64,000 nt of DNA from Flavobacterium sp. YO12 (GCF_004119495.1 NZ_NRQU01000010.1:1-64000); one strand, 5' to 3'. Counted from the stretch's first letter, positions 17,827 through 27,765 are shown. Numbers and translations: made by a program. The notes: generated by a model not told the origin, from the letters alone.

Positions 17827-19527
17827 ATGGCATTATCAGAACAAGAAATCATCAGAAGAGAAAAACTTCAAAACTTACGCAGCTTAGGAATCAATCCTTA
17901 TCCAGCTAATCTTTTTCCTGTAAATCATACTTCGAAGCAAATAAAGGAGTCGTTTGAAGAAGGTAAGAAGGTTATCGTTGCGGGTCGTTTGATGAGTGTT
18001 CGTGATCAAGGTAAAGCTTGTTTTGCTGAATTGCAAGATAGCGAAGGACGTATCCAATTGTACGTGAATCGCGATGTTTTGTGCGAAGGCGACGATAAAA
18101 CTTTATACAACCAAGTGTTTAAAAAATTAACTGATTTAGGTGACTTTATTGGTATCGAAGGTGAATTGTTTACTACACAAGTTGGTGCAAAATGTATTCG
18201 TGTAAGCGGTTTTACGTTCTTAAGCAAAACATTACGTCCGCTTCCGTTACCAAAAGTTGACGAAGAAGGAAACGTTCACGACGCGTTTAATGATGCTGAG
18301 TTACGTTACAGAATGCGTTATGTAGATTTAACTGTAAATCCGCAGGTTAAAGAAACTTTCATCAAACGTACAAAGTTGTTTACAGCAATGCGTGGTTATT
18401 TTAACGATGCAGGATATCTTGAAGTTGATACCCCTGTTTTACAGTCAATCCCTGGTGGTGCTTCGGCAAGACCTTTTATCACGCACCATAATTCGCTTGA
18501 CATTCCGCTTTATATGCGTATTGCGAATGAATTATACTTAAAAAGATTAATTGTTGGTGGATTCGAAGGTGTTTATGAGTTTTCTAGAAACTTCCGTAAC
18601 GAAGGTATGGACAGAACGCATAATCCTGAATTTACTGCAATGGAAATATATGTAGCTTACAAAGACTACAACTGGATGATGGAATTTGCTGAAGGTTTAT
18701 TAGAGCATTGTGCAATTGCTGTAAACGGAACTAGCGAAGTTACTTTTGGCGAACACCAAATTAACTTTAAAGCGCCTTACGCTCGTGTTACGATGACGGA
18801 TTCTATCAAACATTTTACTGGTTTTGATATTTCTGGTAAATCAGAAGAAGAATTGTTTGAAGCAGCAAGAGGAATGGGAATTGAAGTGGACAAAACAATG
18901 GGTAAAGGAAAATTGATTGATGAGATTTTTGGAGCGAAATGCGAAGGAAACTATATTCAGCCAACTTTTATTACTGATTATCCAAAAGAAATGTCTCCGC
19001 TTTGTAAAGAACACCGTGATAATCCAGACTTGACTGAGCGCTTTGAATTAATGGTTTGTGGAAAAGAAATTGCAAATGCATATTCTGAATTAAATGATCC
19101 TATTGATCAACGTGAGCGTTTTGAAGATCAAATGCGTTTGGCTGCAAAAGGTGATGATGAGGCTAACGGAATTATCGATGAAGATTTCTTAAGAGCACTT
19201 GAATACGGTATGCCTCCAACTTCTGGAATGGGAATTGGAATGGATCGTTTGATTATGTATTTAACAAACAATGCTTCTATTCAAGAAGTTTTATTATTCC
19301 CGCAAATGCGTCCGGAGAAAAAACAATTAATTGAATTATCTGATGAAGAGAAAGCAATTATTCACTTCCTTAAAGAGAACGAAAACAAAATGGATCTTGC
19401 GCAGCTAAAAGTTACAGCTAATTTAAGCGGTAAAAAATGGGATGCAGCTATGAAAAATTTATCAAAACATGGTTTGACTAAAGTTGCCGTTGAAGGTGAA
19501 TTTAAATTCGTGGAATTGGTAGGATAA
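17827..19527 (+). CDS. lysS: Lysyl-tRNA synthetase, class II
   Basis: The enzyme charges tRNA-Lys. It has an N-terminal OB-fold anticodon-binding domain (about 50-160, with VIVAGRLMSVRDQGKACFAELQ in it) and a class II catalytic core. Motif 2 is FRNEGMDRTHNPEFTAMEIY and motif 3 is GMGIGMDRLIMYLTN. At 566 residues it is longer than the usual ~500. The extra ~60 residues at the C-terminus, after FPQMRPEK, form a helical tail typical of Bacteroidota LysS. The gene is monocistronic, with its own promoter and a strong terminator. Confidence 0.97.
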   Translation: MALSEQEIIRREKLQNLRSLGINPYPANLFPVNHTSKQIKESFEEGKKVIVAGRLMSVRDQGKACFAELQDSEGRIQLYVNRDVLCEGDDKTLYNQVFKKLTDLGDFIGIEGELFTTQVGAKCIRVSGFTFLSKTLRPLPLPKVDEEGNVHDAFNDAELRYRMRYVDLTVNPQVKETFIKRTKLFTAMRGYFNDAGYLEVDTPVLQSIPGGASARPFITHHNSLDIPLYMRIANELYLKRLIVGGFEGVYEFSRNFRNEGMDRTHNPEFTAMEIYVAYKDYNWMMEFAEGLLEHCAIAVNGTSEVTFGEHQINFKAPYARVTMTDSIKHFTGFDISGKSEEELFEAARGMGIEVDKTMGKGKLIDEIFGAKCEGNYIQPTFITDYPKEMSPLCKEHRDNPDLTERFELMVCGKEIANAYSELNDPIDQRERFEDQMRLAAKGDDEANGIIDEDFLRALEYGMPPTSGMGIGMDRLIMYLTNNASIQEVLLFPQMRPEKKQLIELSDEEKAIIHFLKENENKMDLAQLKVTANLSGKKWDAAMKNLSKHGLTKVAVEGEFKFVELVG

Positions 19528-19540
19528 ATTATTAAAATCC

Positions 19541-19572
19541 CAATTTTTGGAAATTCCAAATTCCAAAAATTG
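19541..19572. repeat. Intergenic inverted repeat after lysS
   Basis: Perfect 12-bp arms (CAATTTTTGGAA and TTCCAAAAATTG) around an 8-base spacer, lying between the lysS stop and its terminator. The pattern resembles dispersed Flavobacterium intergenic repeats. Confidence 0.6.
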
Positions 19573-19587
19573 ATTTTTATAAAATAC

Positions 19588-19617
19588 AAACCCGACAGAT
19601 AATCTGTCGGGTTTTTT
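19588..19617. terminator. Terminator of lysS, probably bidirectional
   Basis: Arms ACCCGACAGAT and ATCTGTCGGGT pair perfectly around one base, followed by T6. A-rich sequence on the other side lets it also serve the convergent lipoprotein gene. Confidence 0.88.
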
Positions 19618-19621
19618 ATTT

Positions 19622-20218
19622 TTAAAAAGAATACTTCTCTATTTTTTTAGAATTAACATCCAAAACCTTTGTACTTTCTTTAGGAACATCGCCTTTTATA
19701 ACTTCCTGAACAGATGGATTCGAAGGATATTTGCCGCCTTTCATTTTTAAAAGATGAAATTTCCCTCCGCTTTCAAATATTAAATCATAAAATTTTTCGG
19801 TTGATGAAGTTGTAACGTAAATTGGATAATCAGTTACTGTAAAACGATTGATTACGCTTCCGTCATTGTTTAAAATGTATCCTGAACAGCCTCCGCTTCC
19901 GCAGAAATAAGAGTTTGAAAAACCTACGAAGTATTCGTTTTTCTTATCATTATTCAAATCAAATTCTTGATAATAAAAATAACGATCGTCTTTTGTCATA
20001 GCTGGAATATCTTTCTTCAACAAAACACTTAATTGTTTCCTAATCAATTCGACTGCTTTATCATCTCTCGGAGGCGCTTCGTTGAGATTTGCTGTTCCTC
20101 CCAATGTTTTAGACAAAGTGTCCTGCACAATAGTTTTTACTATATTTTTCGATTCTGTTTTATTTTGACATGAATACAATGCCAAAATTGCAATTGCAAT
20201 TACGATTTTACTTTTCAT
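19622..20218 (-). CDS. Hypothetical lipoprotein
   Basis: A 198-residue lipoprotein with a short signal peptide and lipobox (LALYSC, Cys17). The mature part begins with a polar linker, then holds DDRYFYYQEFDLNNDKKNEYFVGF. The DLNNDKKNEY segment resembles the Asp-rich, FG-GAP/EF-like turns of secreted repeat proteins. A CGSGGCSG motif further on could form a disulfide or glycine-rich loop. I do not recognise the family. It converges on lysS and shares its terminator. Confidence 0.75.
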   Translation of the reverse strand: MKSKIVIAIAILALYSCQNKTESKNIVKTIVQDTLSKTLGGTANLNEAPPRDDKAVELIRKQLSVLLKKDIPAMTKDDRYFYYQEFDLNNDKKNEYFVGFSNSYFCGSGGCSGYILNNDGSVINRFTVTDYPIYVTTSSTEKFYDLIFESGGKFHLLKMKGGKYPSNPSVQEVIKGDVPKESTKVLDVNSKKIEKYSF

Positions 20219-20256
20219 AGTTTGTTCTTTTTAATTTTATATCTCTATAATCAATT

Positions 20257-21276
20257 CTAAACAAGCAAAGCTGCTTTATTTTCAATATTATTCTCAGTCA
20301 ATAATGATTTAATATTATTAAATGTTACCAAAGCAATCTGAGTTAAAGCTTCATTGGTAAAAAATGCCTGATGTGCTGTTACTAAAACATTAGGAAAACT
20401 CATTAACCTTTGAATAGCATCATCCTGAATAATATCTGCAGATAAATCTCTAAAGAATAATTTTTCTTCCTGTTCGTAAACATCAATTCCTAGATAACCT
20501 ATTTTACCTTCTTTCAAGCCTTCAATAACCGAAGCCGTTTCAATCAATCCGCCTCGGCTTGTATTAATAATCATCACATTATCTTGCATAGAAGCAATTG
20601 AATCTTTATTGACAACGTGCTTTGTTTGAGCATTTAACGGACAATGGAGCGAGATAATATTACTTGATTTAAAAATCGTTTCCAGCGATACAAACTCTAC
20701 ACCGTCCTTTATCATTTCATCATTAGTAACAATATCATACGCTAATACTTTACAGCCAAAACCTAAAGCAATTTTCGCAAAAGCCTTTCCTATATTTCCA
20801 GTTCCAATAATCCCAACCGTTTTTCCAAATAAATCAAAACCTAACAATCCGTTTAGAGAGAAATTTTGTTCGCGAACACGATTGTACGCTTTATGCGTTT
20901 TTCTATTTAATGTCAAAATCATTGCCATTGCATGTTCAGCAACAGCTTGCGGAGAATAAGCAGGAACACGGCAAACTTTTAAGTTGTATTTCTTTGCAGC
21001 TTCTAAATCAACATTATTAAAACCGGCACATCGTAATGCAATAATTTTTACTCCTTTTTCTGCCAGCTGCTTAATTACGGCTTCGTTTACTATGTCGTTT
21101 ACAAAAACACAAACAACAGCTGTATTTTCAATTAAAATAACAGTCTGGGGATTAAGCTGGGTTTCGAAAAAATCCAATTCAAAACCATCATTATACTGAT
21201 TAAAAAAAGCTTTATCGTAAGGCTGTGTTGAAAAAAAGGCGATTTTATTTCCGCTGATTGTAGTAACTAAACTCAT
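20257..21276 (-). CDS. ldhA: D-2-hydroxyacid dehydrogenase, D-lactate dehydrogenase-like
   Basis: A 339-residue NAD-dependent enzyme that interconverts a 2-oxoacid and a D-2-hydroxyacid, most likely pyruvate and D-lactate. The NAD-binding motif is GIIGTGNIGKAFAK. The catalytic arginine is in NTSRGGLIE, the glutamate in DVYEQEE, and the histidine in TAHQAFFTNEAL. This HQAFFT form is typical of fermentative D-LDH rather than of PdxB, SerA or glyoxylate reductases. Length matches LdhA. It has its own -7 element. The gene symbol reflects family resemblance, not proven activity. Confidence 0.85.
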   Translation of the reverse strand: MSLVTTISGNKIAFFSTQPYDKAFFNQYNDGFELDFFETQLNPQTVILIENTAVVCVFVNDIVNEAVIKQLAEKGVKIIALRCAGFNNVDLEAAKKYNLKVCRVPAYSPQAVAEHAMAMILTLNRKTHKAYNRVREQNFSLNGLLGFDLFGKTVGIIGTGNIGKAFAKIALGFGCKVLAYDIVTNDEMIKDGVEFVSLETIFKSSNIISLHCPLNAQTKHVVNKDSIASMQDNVMIINTSRGGLIETASVIEGLKEGKIGYLGIDVYEQEEKLFFRDLSADIIQDDAIQRLMSFPNVLVTAHQAFFTNEALTQIALVTFNNIKSLLTENNIENKAALLV

Positions 21277-21320
21277 AATAAATTGTTCTTGGATTTTAAT
21301 TTGTTTATAGCTTAAAAATA

Positions 21321-21328
21321 CAAAAATA
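21321..21328 (-). promoter_or_regulatory. -7 element of the D-lactate dehydrogenase-like gene
   Basis: On the minus strand this reads TATTTTTG, an exact TAnnTTTG match 45 bases before the ATG. Confidence 0.5.
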
Positions 21329-21467
21329 ATTCTAGATGCCTCTTTTAAAATAAAGCTTTAATGTTTTACGTTTCAATTTGTTAAATAAAGCACAATTCTA
21401 ATTACCCAATTAAACCTATTGATTTTAACACTGTCTAACCGATATAAACAATTAAAAAACTTACATC

Positions 21468-21905
21468 ATGAAAAAATTATTTATCGCTGCTTTGCTATTT
21501 GTTGGAATAGCAAGTTTTGCACAAGAAGCTGACCAAAAACCTATGCGCGAGCACAAAGAAAAACTAACTCCAGAGCAACGCAGTGAAAAACAGCTAAAAA
21601 AACTAACTTCTGAATTAAATTTAGATGCGAACCAACAAACACAAGTAAAACAACTTTTAGCAGATCGCAACGCAAAAGCTGAAAAATTTAAAGAAGCCAG
21701 AAAAGACAAAAAAGACAGCAATGTAAAACCAACAGCTGCTGAAAAAGAAGCTTTCAAAAAACAAATGATGGATGAAAAAGAGGCTAATGATGCTAAAATG
21801 AAAGCAATTTTGAACGCTGATCAATACAGTAAATGGAAAAACATTCAAAAAGAAAATCAAGATAAGATGAAAAATAAAATGAAAGAACGAAAAGATCAAG
21901 AATAA
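21468..21905 (+). CDS. Small periplasmic LTxxQ-like protein
   Basis: A 145-residue secreted protein with a clear signal peptide (MKKLFIAALLFVGIASFAQ). The mature part is almost all charged helix. It has LTPEQRSEKQLKKLTSELNL, the pattern seen in Spy/CpxP-like periplasmic stress proteins, followed by a long Lys/Glu/Asp-rich coiled-coil region to the end. Such proteins act as periplasmic chaperones or metal-stress sensors in other bacteria; here the role is inferred only from the motif. A strong bidirectional terminator follows, shared with the convergent metalloprotease. Confidence 0.7.
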   Translation: MKKLFIAALLFVGIASFAQEADQKPMREHKEKLTPEQRSEKQLKKLTSELNLDANQQTQVKQLLADRNAKAEKFKEARKDKKDSNVKPTAAEKEAFKKQMMDEKEANDAKMKAILNADQYSKWKNIQKENQDKMKNKMKERKDQE

Positions 21906-21932
21906 AAAAAGAGGCTCGAAAGCCTCTTTTTT
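21905..21932. terminator. Bidirectional terminator
   Basis: A short GC stem (GAGGCT with AGCCTC, loop CGAA) extended by A- and T-runs on both sides. It lies between the LTxxQ-like gene (+) and the metalloprotease gene (-). Confidence 0.85.
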
Positions 21933-21945
21933 ATTGTCTATAAAT

Positions 21946-24423
21946 CTACACCTTAGGATTTAAAATTAAATCAATTCGTTTAATACAATCCTCATAGTGA
22001 TACTTTGTTTCTGCATTTGTTCCTAATGCTTTTGCAGCCGTAAGTGATTTTTTTAATGTATTTAACTCACCGCGTACCAAAGCTCTAAGATCAGACTGAG
22101 AAACGTTGTAATATCCACTTGCTCTGTCTGATGGCTTCATCTCTTCTGTCATCAAAATTCCCATTCTGTCGATATAAGCACGTTGAAGGTTTCGACGGTA
22201 AATGGTAACACTAGCAGCACTGCTTGTTTCTTTCCAAATTCCTTTTCTCATATCTTTAAAGAAATCCAAAGCTTTATAAGTATCAGCACCCAAAATTTCA
22301 TTATCCATTAATCTTCCAATACGTCCTAAACTTAATAAGTTATTTAGATGTCTAACTTGTAAACTTCTAAACCTTTCAGTATAACCAGCATAATCTGTAT
22401 TCTTTAAAGTATTTAAATTTACAATCCAAGTTGGAGATGCAAAAGCATTTATCTGTAACCAATTCATTGCTTCGATTTGCTTTGCCTTTGGAACAACTTC
22501 GTATACATTTCCTGCCTGATTTGGATTTTTAAGGTTTTCATAAACTCCGCCAACATTTGTTACAACGTGACCTACATAACGGCTCCAAACATCCAATAAT
22601 TCCTTATACAATTCATCTAAATCTTCATAGTTGTTGGTAACATTGCTCGTCCATTCATTTAAATGATTCGCAACAAATTCAAGATTTTTAAGTCCGTAAG
22701 AACTCGCTTTCATTGAGTTATTTCCAATATCTTCTGTTTGCGAAGAAGGATCGAAAGTACTGCTTTGTTTACCATATTTATAAATTGGATTTCCTGCTTT
22801 ATCCAAAATCCATTTGTCTAAAGTCGGAGTTTCGTCTTGAGGAGTTTTCGAATTTGGAATTACTCTATAACCCCAGTTTAAAGCATAATGATCATAGGCT
22901 CCCATTTTACGAATAAAACGAACATTTTTATCTCCCGGCTGCGCAATATAATTGTATCTCGCATAATCCATGATACTTGCTGCAATACCGTTTTGCTGTG
23001 TAAAATCACCGTTTCTGTAACTTTCTGTATCAAAAGCACAGCTTGCTCCCATATTATGAGGAAAACCTAATGCGTGACCAACCTCGTGAGCAATTACCAT
23101 TCGCATCATTTCGCCCATTTCTTCATCACTAGTCTGCAATGTTCTAGCTGATGGGTTTGCCGCTCCAGTTTCTAACAAATAACGATTCCTGTATGAACGC
23201 AAATGATTGTGATACCAGATAACATCACTTTCTATAATTTCTCCCGTTCTAGGATCAGAAACACTTGGTCCAACAGCATTTCTTGTTGTACTGGCAACAT
23301 AGCGTATTACCGAATAACGAACATCTTCTGGGCTAAAATCAGGATCTTCTTCTTTTGTTGGAGCATCTTTGGCAATAATAGCATTTTTAAAACCAGCAGT
23401 TTCAAAAGGTTTTTGCCATTCTTCAATTCCTTGTTTAATATATTTTCTAAGTTTTTCCGGCGTAGCTGGATCTAAATAATACACAATTGGTTTTATTGGC
23501 TCAACCAATTCTCCTCTTGCATAAGCTTCAGGATCTTTTGGCTCCAATCTCCAACGTCTGATATAAGTTTTAAGATCAGATTTCAATTCATTGCTTCCAT
23601 AATCGTATTGGCTTATGGTAAACCACCCTACACGCGGATCTGCTAATCTAGGTTTCATTGGTACTTCTGGCAATAAAACCATCGACTGATTCATCTGAAT
23701 ACTAATTGACTCTGTTTCTTCCAGCATTGAAGGTTTTGAAGCATTATAAGTCATATCCTGAATAACTTCAATATTCATAGGAAAACTTTTAATCGTATTG
23801 ATAAAACTTCTTGAATCATCAAGTCCTTTTACTTTATACGTTTCTCTCATTTGACCAGAAATCCCGCTGATTGCTTTTACATCTGTACTGTAAAATTTAG
23901 TAACATCGATAACGGTGTTTGCAGAATCTTTACTAAAAGCAACAATATCAAAAGCAAACAATGTAGGATCATAATTATTTGATTTAACCGAAATACTTAT
24001 TGGCAAAGTATCATTTGCAACCGCATTATATGATTTTGATTTAATTAGAATTTTATCTTGAAAACGCTGCCAAACAATCAATTGTTCATTTGTTTCAGAA
24101 CCTGCATTTACATATCCTCCTCCAAGATTAGAAGGCAGTTTAGACAACCTGCTTACCAGAAGCATATCTTTGTTTAGATATTTATTTGGGATTTCGAAGT
24201 AAAACTTTTTATCTACTTTATGAACCGTAAAAAGACCTTCGTCAGAAACGGCATCTTTAGTAATTACTTTACTGTACTCTTTGATAGAAGATTCAGATTT
24301 TTTTTCTACTGGGGCTCCAGCGCTCTCTTCTTTTTTAGATTTCTTTTTTGTCGATTGGGCAAACTGACTTTCAGGAAATAACATAAAAACTGCCATTGCA
24401 GTAAAAATGAAAATTTTCTTCAT
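21946..24423 (-). CDS. Zinc-dependent metalloprotease (DUF5117/DUF5118-type)
   Basis: An 825-residue secreted protease. A signal peptide (ending QFAQ) is followed by a Lys/Ser-rich linker, then a DUF5117-type region, then the catalytic domain. The extended zinc motif VIAHEVGHALGFPHNMGAS lies at about 442-460, giving HExxHxxGxxH, so the three His ligands and the catalytic Glu are intact. Family members are common in Bacteroidota and act in the periplasm or outside the cell; the substrate is unknown. A two-box promoter precedes it. Confidence 0.9.
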   Translation of the reverse strand: MKKIFIFTAMAVFMLFPESQFAQSTKKKSKKEESAGAPVEKKSESSIKEYSKVITKDAVSDEGLFTVHKVDKKFYFEIPNKYLNKDMLLVSRLSKLPSNLGGGYVNAGSETNEQLIVWQRFQDKILIKSKSYNAVANDTLPISISVKSNNYDPTLFAFDIVAFSKDSANTVIDVTKFYSTDVKAISGISGQMRETYKVKGLDDSRSFINTIKSFPMNIEVIQDMTYNASKPSMLEETESISIQMNQSMVLLPEVPMKPRLADPRVGWFTISQYDYGSNELKSDLKTYIRRWRLEPKDPEAYARGELVEPIKPIVYYLDPATPEKLRKYIKQGIEEWQKPFETAGFKNAIIAKDAPTKEEDPDFSPEDVRYSVIRYVASTTRNAVGPSVSDPRTGEIIESDVIWYHNHLRSYRNRYLLETGAANPSARTLQTSDEEMGEMMRMVIAHEVGHALGFPHNMGASCAFDTESYRNGDFTQQNGIAASIMDYARYNYIAQPGDKNVRFIRKMGAYDHYALNWGYRVIPNSKTPQDETPTLDKWILDKAGNPIYKYGKQSSTFDPSSQTEDIGNNSMKASSYGLKNLEFVANHLNEWTSNVTNNYEDLDELYKELLDVWSRYVGHVVTNVGGVYENLKNPNQAGNVYEVVPKAKQIEAMNWLQINAFASPTWIVNLNTLKNTDYAGYTERFRSLQVRHLNNLLSLGRIGRLMDNEILGADTYKALDFFKDMRKGIWKETSSAASVTIYRRNLQRAYIDRMGILMTEEMKPSDRASGYYNVSQSDLRALVRGELNTLKKSLTAAKALGTNAETKYHYEDCIKRIDLILNPKV

Positions 24424-24454
24424 TTATTATAGGTTTTAATGGTTATTTGTTAAA

Positions 24455-24484
24455 CAAAAATAATTTTTGAATGCAATTATACAA
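24455..24484 (-). promoter_or_regulatory. Promoter of the metalloprotease gene
   Basis: On the minus strand a TTG (complement at 24482-24484) precedes an exact TATTTTTG (complement at 24455-24462) with a 19-base spacer, the consensus Bacteroidota arrangement. The ATG is 32 bases further on. Confidence 0.7.
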
Positions 24485-24542
24485 GTATTTTAGTTATCAT
24501 TAACTTTTTATTAACTAAATACAAACTACAGTTTACAACAAT

Positions 24543-24580
24543 AAAAAAGGTTTGACTTTTTGTAAAAGTCAAACCTTTTA
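24543..24580 (-). terminator. Terminator of hemL
   Basis: Perfect 16-bp arms (AAAAGGTTTGACTTTT at 24545-24560 and its complement at 24564-24579) with a 3-base loop, just after the hemL stop. Confidence 0.85.
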
Positions 24581-24600
24581 AAATAAATAGTTACTATAAA

Positions 24601-25887
24601 TTAAAATGTTTTCGAAACTTTATCGATCGCATTAATTGTAAAATCTAAATCTTCATACGTCAAAGCATCCGTTATAAACCATGTTTCATAAGCTGACGGC
24701 GCAATATAAACACCTTCCTGCAATAAACCGTGGAAAAACTTTTTAAACGTTTCGTTATCACCTTTTGCAGCAGTTTGAAAATCCACAACAGGATTTGCGT
24801 CAAAATGAACAGAAATCATAGAACCAACTCTATTGATCGTAAAAACAACATTATTTGCTTTTAAAACCCTGTCTATTCCAGCTTCTAAATAAGCCGTTTT
24901 TTCTTCTAAACGAGTAAAAATTTCACGATCATTATCTAGCGCTTTCAACATAGCATATCCAGCAGCCATTGCTAACGGATTTCCAGATAATGTTCCCGCT
25001 TGATAAACTGGTCCAAGAGGTGCTAGATAATTCATTATTTCTTCACGTGCAGCAAAAGCACCAACCGGTAATCCGCCGCCAATTACTTTTCCGAAAGTTA
25101 CGATATCAGCATTGATATTATACAATTCCTGAACACCTCCGCGAGCCAAACGGAAACCTGTCATAACTTCATCAAAAATCAGTAAAATTCCGTTTGCTGT
25201 ACACAATTCTCTTAAACCTTCTAAGAAACCTTTTGCAGGCGGAATACAACCCATATTTCCTGCAACTGCTTCAATTATAATAGCAGCAATCTCACCTTTA
25301 TTAGCTTCGATTAAAGTTTTTACATTCTCTAGATCATTGTATTTTGCTAACAAAGTATCTTTTGCAGTTCCTTCTGTAACGCCTGGACTGTTTGGCGAAC
25401 CAAAAGTTACAGCACCGCTTCCAGCCTGAATCAAAAACGAATCAGAGTGCCCGTGATAACAACCAGCAAATTTGATGATTTTATCTCTTTTCGTAAATCC
25501 GCGAGCCAAACGAATTGCACTCATGCAAGCTTCTGTCCCTGAATTTACAAATCTAATTTTGTCAATATTTGGAACCATAGAAACAGCCAAAGCTGCAATT
25601 TCTGTTTCCAATTCAGTCGGCATTCCAAATGAAGTTCCCAGTTTTGCTTTTTCGATTACTGCATCAACAACCGGCTGATACGCATGACCTAAAACCATTG
25701 GTCCCCAAGAGTTAATATAATCTATTAATTTGTTTCCGTCTTCATCATATAAATAAGCACCTTTGGCGCTTTTTACAAAAATTGGAGTTCCTCCAACTGC
25801 CTTAAACGCTCTTACTGGCGAATTTACTCCTCCGGGAATTACTTTTTCTGCTTCAGCAAAAAGCTGACTACTTCTTTTATATAACAT
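24601..25887 (-). CDS. hemL: Glutamate-1-semialdehyde 2,1-aminomutase
   Basis: HemL makes 5-aminolevulinate from glutamate-1-semialdehyde, a step of the C5 pathway to haem. This 428-residue class III aminotransferase has the start motif [13 protein letters not shown], the [20 protein letters not shown] cofactor-phosphate region, the FDEVMTGFR segment and the PLP lysine in [17 protein letters not shown] (near residue 267). It is full length. It is the last gene of a probable four-gene operon; 74 bases of intergenic DNA with TTAGATTT-type repeats separate it from the glucosaminidase gene. Confidence 0.97.
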   Translation of the reverse strand: MLYKRSSQLFAEAEKVIPGGVNSPVRAFKAVGGTPIFVKSAKGAYLYDEDGNKLIDYINSWGPMVLGHAYQPVVDAVIEKAKLGTSFGMPTELETEIAALAVSMVPNIDKIRFVNSGTEACMSAIRLARGFTKRDKIIKFAGCYHGHSDSFLIQAGSGAVTFGSPNSPGVTEGTAKDTLLAKYNDLENVKTLIEANKGEIAAIIIEAVAGNMGCIPPAKGFLEGLRELCTANGILLIFDEVMTGFRLARGGVQELYNINADIVTFGKVIGGGLPVGAFAAREEIMNYLAPLGPVYQAGTLSGNPLAMAAGYAMLKALDNDREIFTRLEEKTAYLEAGIDRVLKANNVVFTINRVGSMISVHFDANPVVDFQTAAKGDNETFKKFFHGLLQEGVYIAPSAYETWFITDALTYEDLDFTINAIDKVSKTF

Positions 25888-25922
25888 TATAATATTAGAT
25901 TTCTGATATTAGATTTTAGATT
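25888..25922. repeat. TTAGATTT-type imperfect repeat upstream of hemL
   Basis: Overlapping copies of ATTAGATTT and TTTTAGATTG. It is similar in composition to the perfect palindrome between lemA and the TPM gene at 54467-54503. Confidence 0.45.
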
Positions 25923-25961
25923 GTTTGAAACGGGCTGAACACTAAAAAACTGAACACTTAA

Positions 25962-26864
25962 TTACTTAACCCTAAGCCTCTGCCCAATCGAAATTGCATT
26001 ATCAGTCAGATTATTTTTTCTTTTTAAATCTTCAACCAATAAATTGAATTTCTTTGAAATTGAATATAGTGTATCTCCTTTTTGAACCTCATACAAATTC
26101 GGATCGTATTGACTCATGTTGATTTTTGGATCAGAAGCTACATCATAAGATGATTTTTTTGGTGGAGCCGAAGTATTTATTGGCACATAGTTTCTTCCTG
26201 TAACCAAACAATCATATTGATGCAGATTATAACGCTCAATATAACTAATTAACTTATCCGGATATTTCGGATCTGTTGCGTAGCCACAAGCTCTAAGTCC
26301 TTTTGCCCAAGCTTTGTAATCGTCTTTTTCATAAGTAAACAAAGACTCGTATCTCTTTTTTCCAACCAAAAATAAAGCATGATCTCTATATGATTCTGCA
26401 GGTTCTGGGTATTTTCTAAAACATTCTTGAGCAGAATCGTCATCATGACGAACACTTTCGCCCAGCCAATCTTTATGGCATTTAATTCCGAAATGATTAT
26501 TAGCCTCAAGTGCCAAATCACCTCTTCCCGCACCCGATTCTAAAATTCCCTGCGCCAAAATTATACTAGCCGGAATTCCGTATGTTTTCATGTTTCCTAT
26601 AGCAATATCTTTATACTGCAAAACATAATTATTAATTAAATCATTGGTTACAACTGTTTTTGAAGTAGAATGAATAACCTCAGTTGTATTATTTGTAGAA
26701 GGATAATTTTTACCTATCGGCTTAGCAGGAGTAGTTTTTCTAGTCGTCGCTACTCGCGGTTTCTGGACCGCCGCTGCTTTCTTTGTCGTGGCAATAGCTG
26801 GTTTACTAGAAGAACAGCTTGCCAAAACCAATATCGTAAATAACAGTACAATTTTTTTAATCAT
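25962..26864 (-). CDS. Glucosaminidase and LysM domain lipoprotein
   Basis: A 300-residue peptidoglycan hydrolase. It has a lipobox (LVLASC, Cys17), a Lys/Ala/Thr-rich linker (about 20-70), a GH73-type glucosaminidase domain (about 85-215, with ILAQGILESGAGRGDLALE and NNHFGIKCH), and a C-terminal LysM repeat (about 255-299, with YEVQKGDTLYSISKKFNL). The conserved Glu in ILESGAGRG is the expected catalytic acid. It should cleave glycan strands from the inner face of the outer membrane. The ATG overlaps the end of the upstream PLP enzyme by 8 bases, so the two are translationally coupled. Confidence 0.92.
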   Translation of the reverse strand: MIKKIVLLFTILVLASCSSSKPAIATTKKAAAVQKPRVATTRKTTPAKPIGKNYPSTNNTTEVIHSTSKTVVTNDLINNYVLQYKDIAIGNMKTYGIPASIILAQGILESGAGRGDLALEANNHFGIKCHKDWLGESVRHDDDSAQECFRKYPEPAESYRDHALFLVGKKRYESLFTYEKDDYKAWAKGLRACGYATDPKYPDKLISYIERYNLHQYDCLVTGRNYVPINTSAPPKKSSYDVASDPKINMSQYDPNLYEVQKGDTLYSISKKFNLLVEDLKRKNNLTDNAISIGQRLRVK

Positions 26865-27765
26865 TCGTTTTAAGTATTGGTAATTTTTTCTGCTTCAACT
26901 TCATATTCATTCCATCAACTCCCTGTAATCCACCTGTGTGAATAAGTAAAATTTTTGAATGTGCAGGAAAATATTTTTTGTCTATTAAATCTATAACGCC
27001 AAAAACCATTTTTCCTGTATAAATTGGATCTAAGGGCACTTTTGTTTTTTCAAAAAATGCATTTATAAATTCGATTAATTCTAAATTTATCTTGCCATAA
27101 CCTCCAAAATGATAGTCAGAAATCAAATTCCAGTTATCTTGTTTGGCAAAAATACGAATTTCATCTTGTAAAAAGTCACCTTTTAATGATGGAAAGCCCA
27201 AAATTTTCTGATTTTTTGCCGAACTATTTATTAATCCTGAAATAGTTCCTCCAGTTCCAACAGCACAGCAAACATAATTAAAAGCAACATCTTCCTGTGT
27301 TAAAATTTCTTCACAGCCTTTTACAGCGAGTTCATTTGTGCCGCCTTCAGGGACTAAATAAAAATCGCCAAACTTATTTTTTAATTGCTCAATAAACGAA
27401 TTTTCGCTCTTAAGTCGATAATCTTCTCGCGAAACAAACTCAAACTGCATTCCGTTTTCCTGAGCAAATTTCAAAGTTGGATTTTCTTCGATTTTATCTC
27501 CAAGTTCATCGCCCCGAATAATTCCAATAGTTTTAAAACCCCGCTCTTTTCCTGCATACGCCACCGCAGCAATATGATTGGAAAATGCGCCGCCAAAAGT
27601 CAATAAAGTATCTTGATTTTTAGCTTTCGCCTGAAGTAGATTGTATTTTAACTTCCGAAATTTATTCCCCGAAACAAACGGATGAATTAGATCTTCTCGC
27701 TTTATAGTCAAAGAAATACCATCTAGAAAACTAATATTAATAGTCTGATTAAAAACTGGATTCAT
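26857..27765 (-). CDS. ACC deaminase / D-cysteine desulfhydrase family PLP enzyme
   Basis: A 302-residue fold-type II PLP enzyme. The PLP lysine is in VSGNKFRKLKYN, followed by the cofactor-loop motif TFGGAFSNHIAAVAYAG and the phosphate-binding GTGGTISG. The family includes 1-aminocyclopropane-1-carboxylate deaminase and D-cysteine desulfhydrase. In bacteria without ethylene biology the D-cysteine reaction is more likely, but sequence alone cannot decide. It overlaps the HExxH membrane protein by 4 bases and the glucosaminidase by 8. Confidence 0.88.
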   Translation of the reverse strand: MNPVFNQTINISFLDGISLTIKREDLIHPFVSGNKFRKLKYNLLQAKAKNQDTLLTFGGAFSNHIAAVAYAGKERGFKTIGIIRGDELGDKIEENPTLKFAQENGMQFEFVSREDYRLKSENSFIEQLKNKFGDFYLVPEGGTNELAVKGCEEILTQEDVAFNYVCCAVGTGGTISGLINSSAKNQKILGFPSLKGDFLQDEIRIFAKQDNWNLISDYHFGGYGKINLELIEFINAFFEKTKVPLDPIYTGKMVFGVIDLIDKKYFPAHSKILLIHTGGLQGVDGMNMKLKQKKLPILKTND

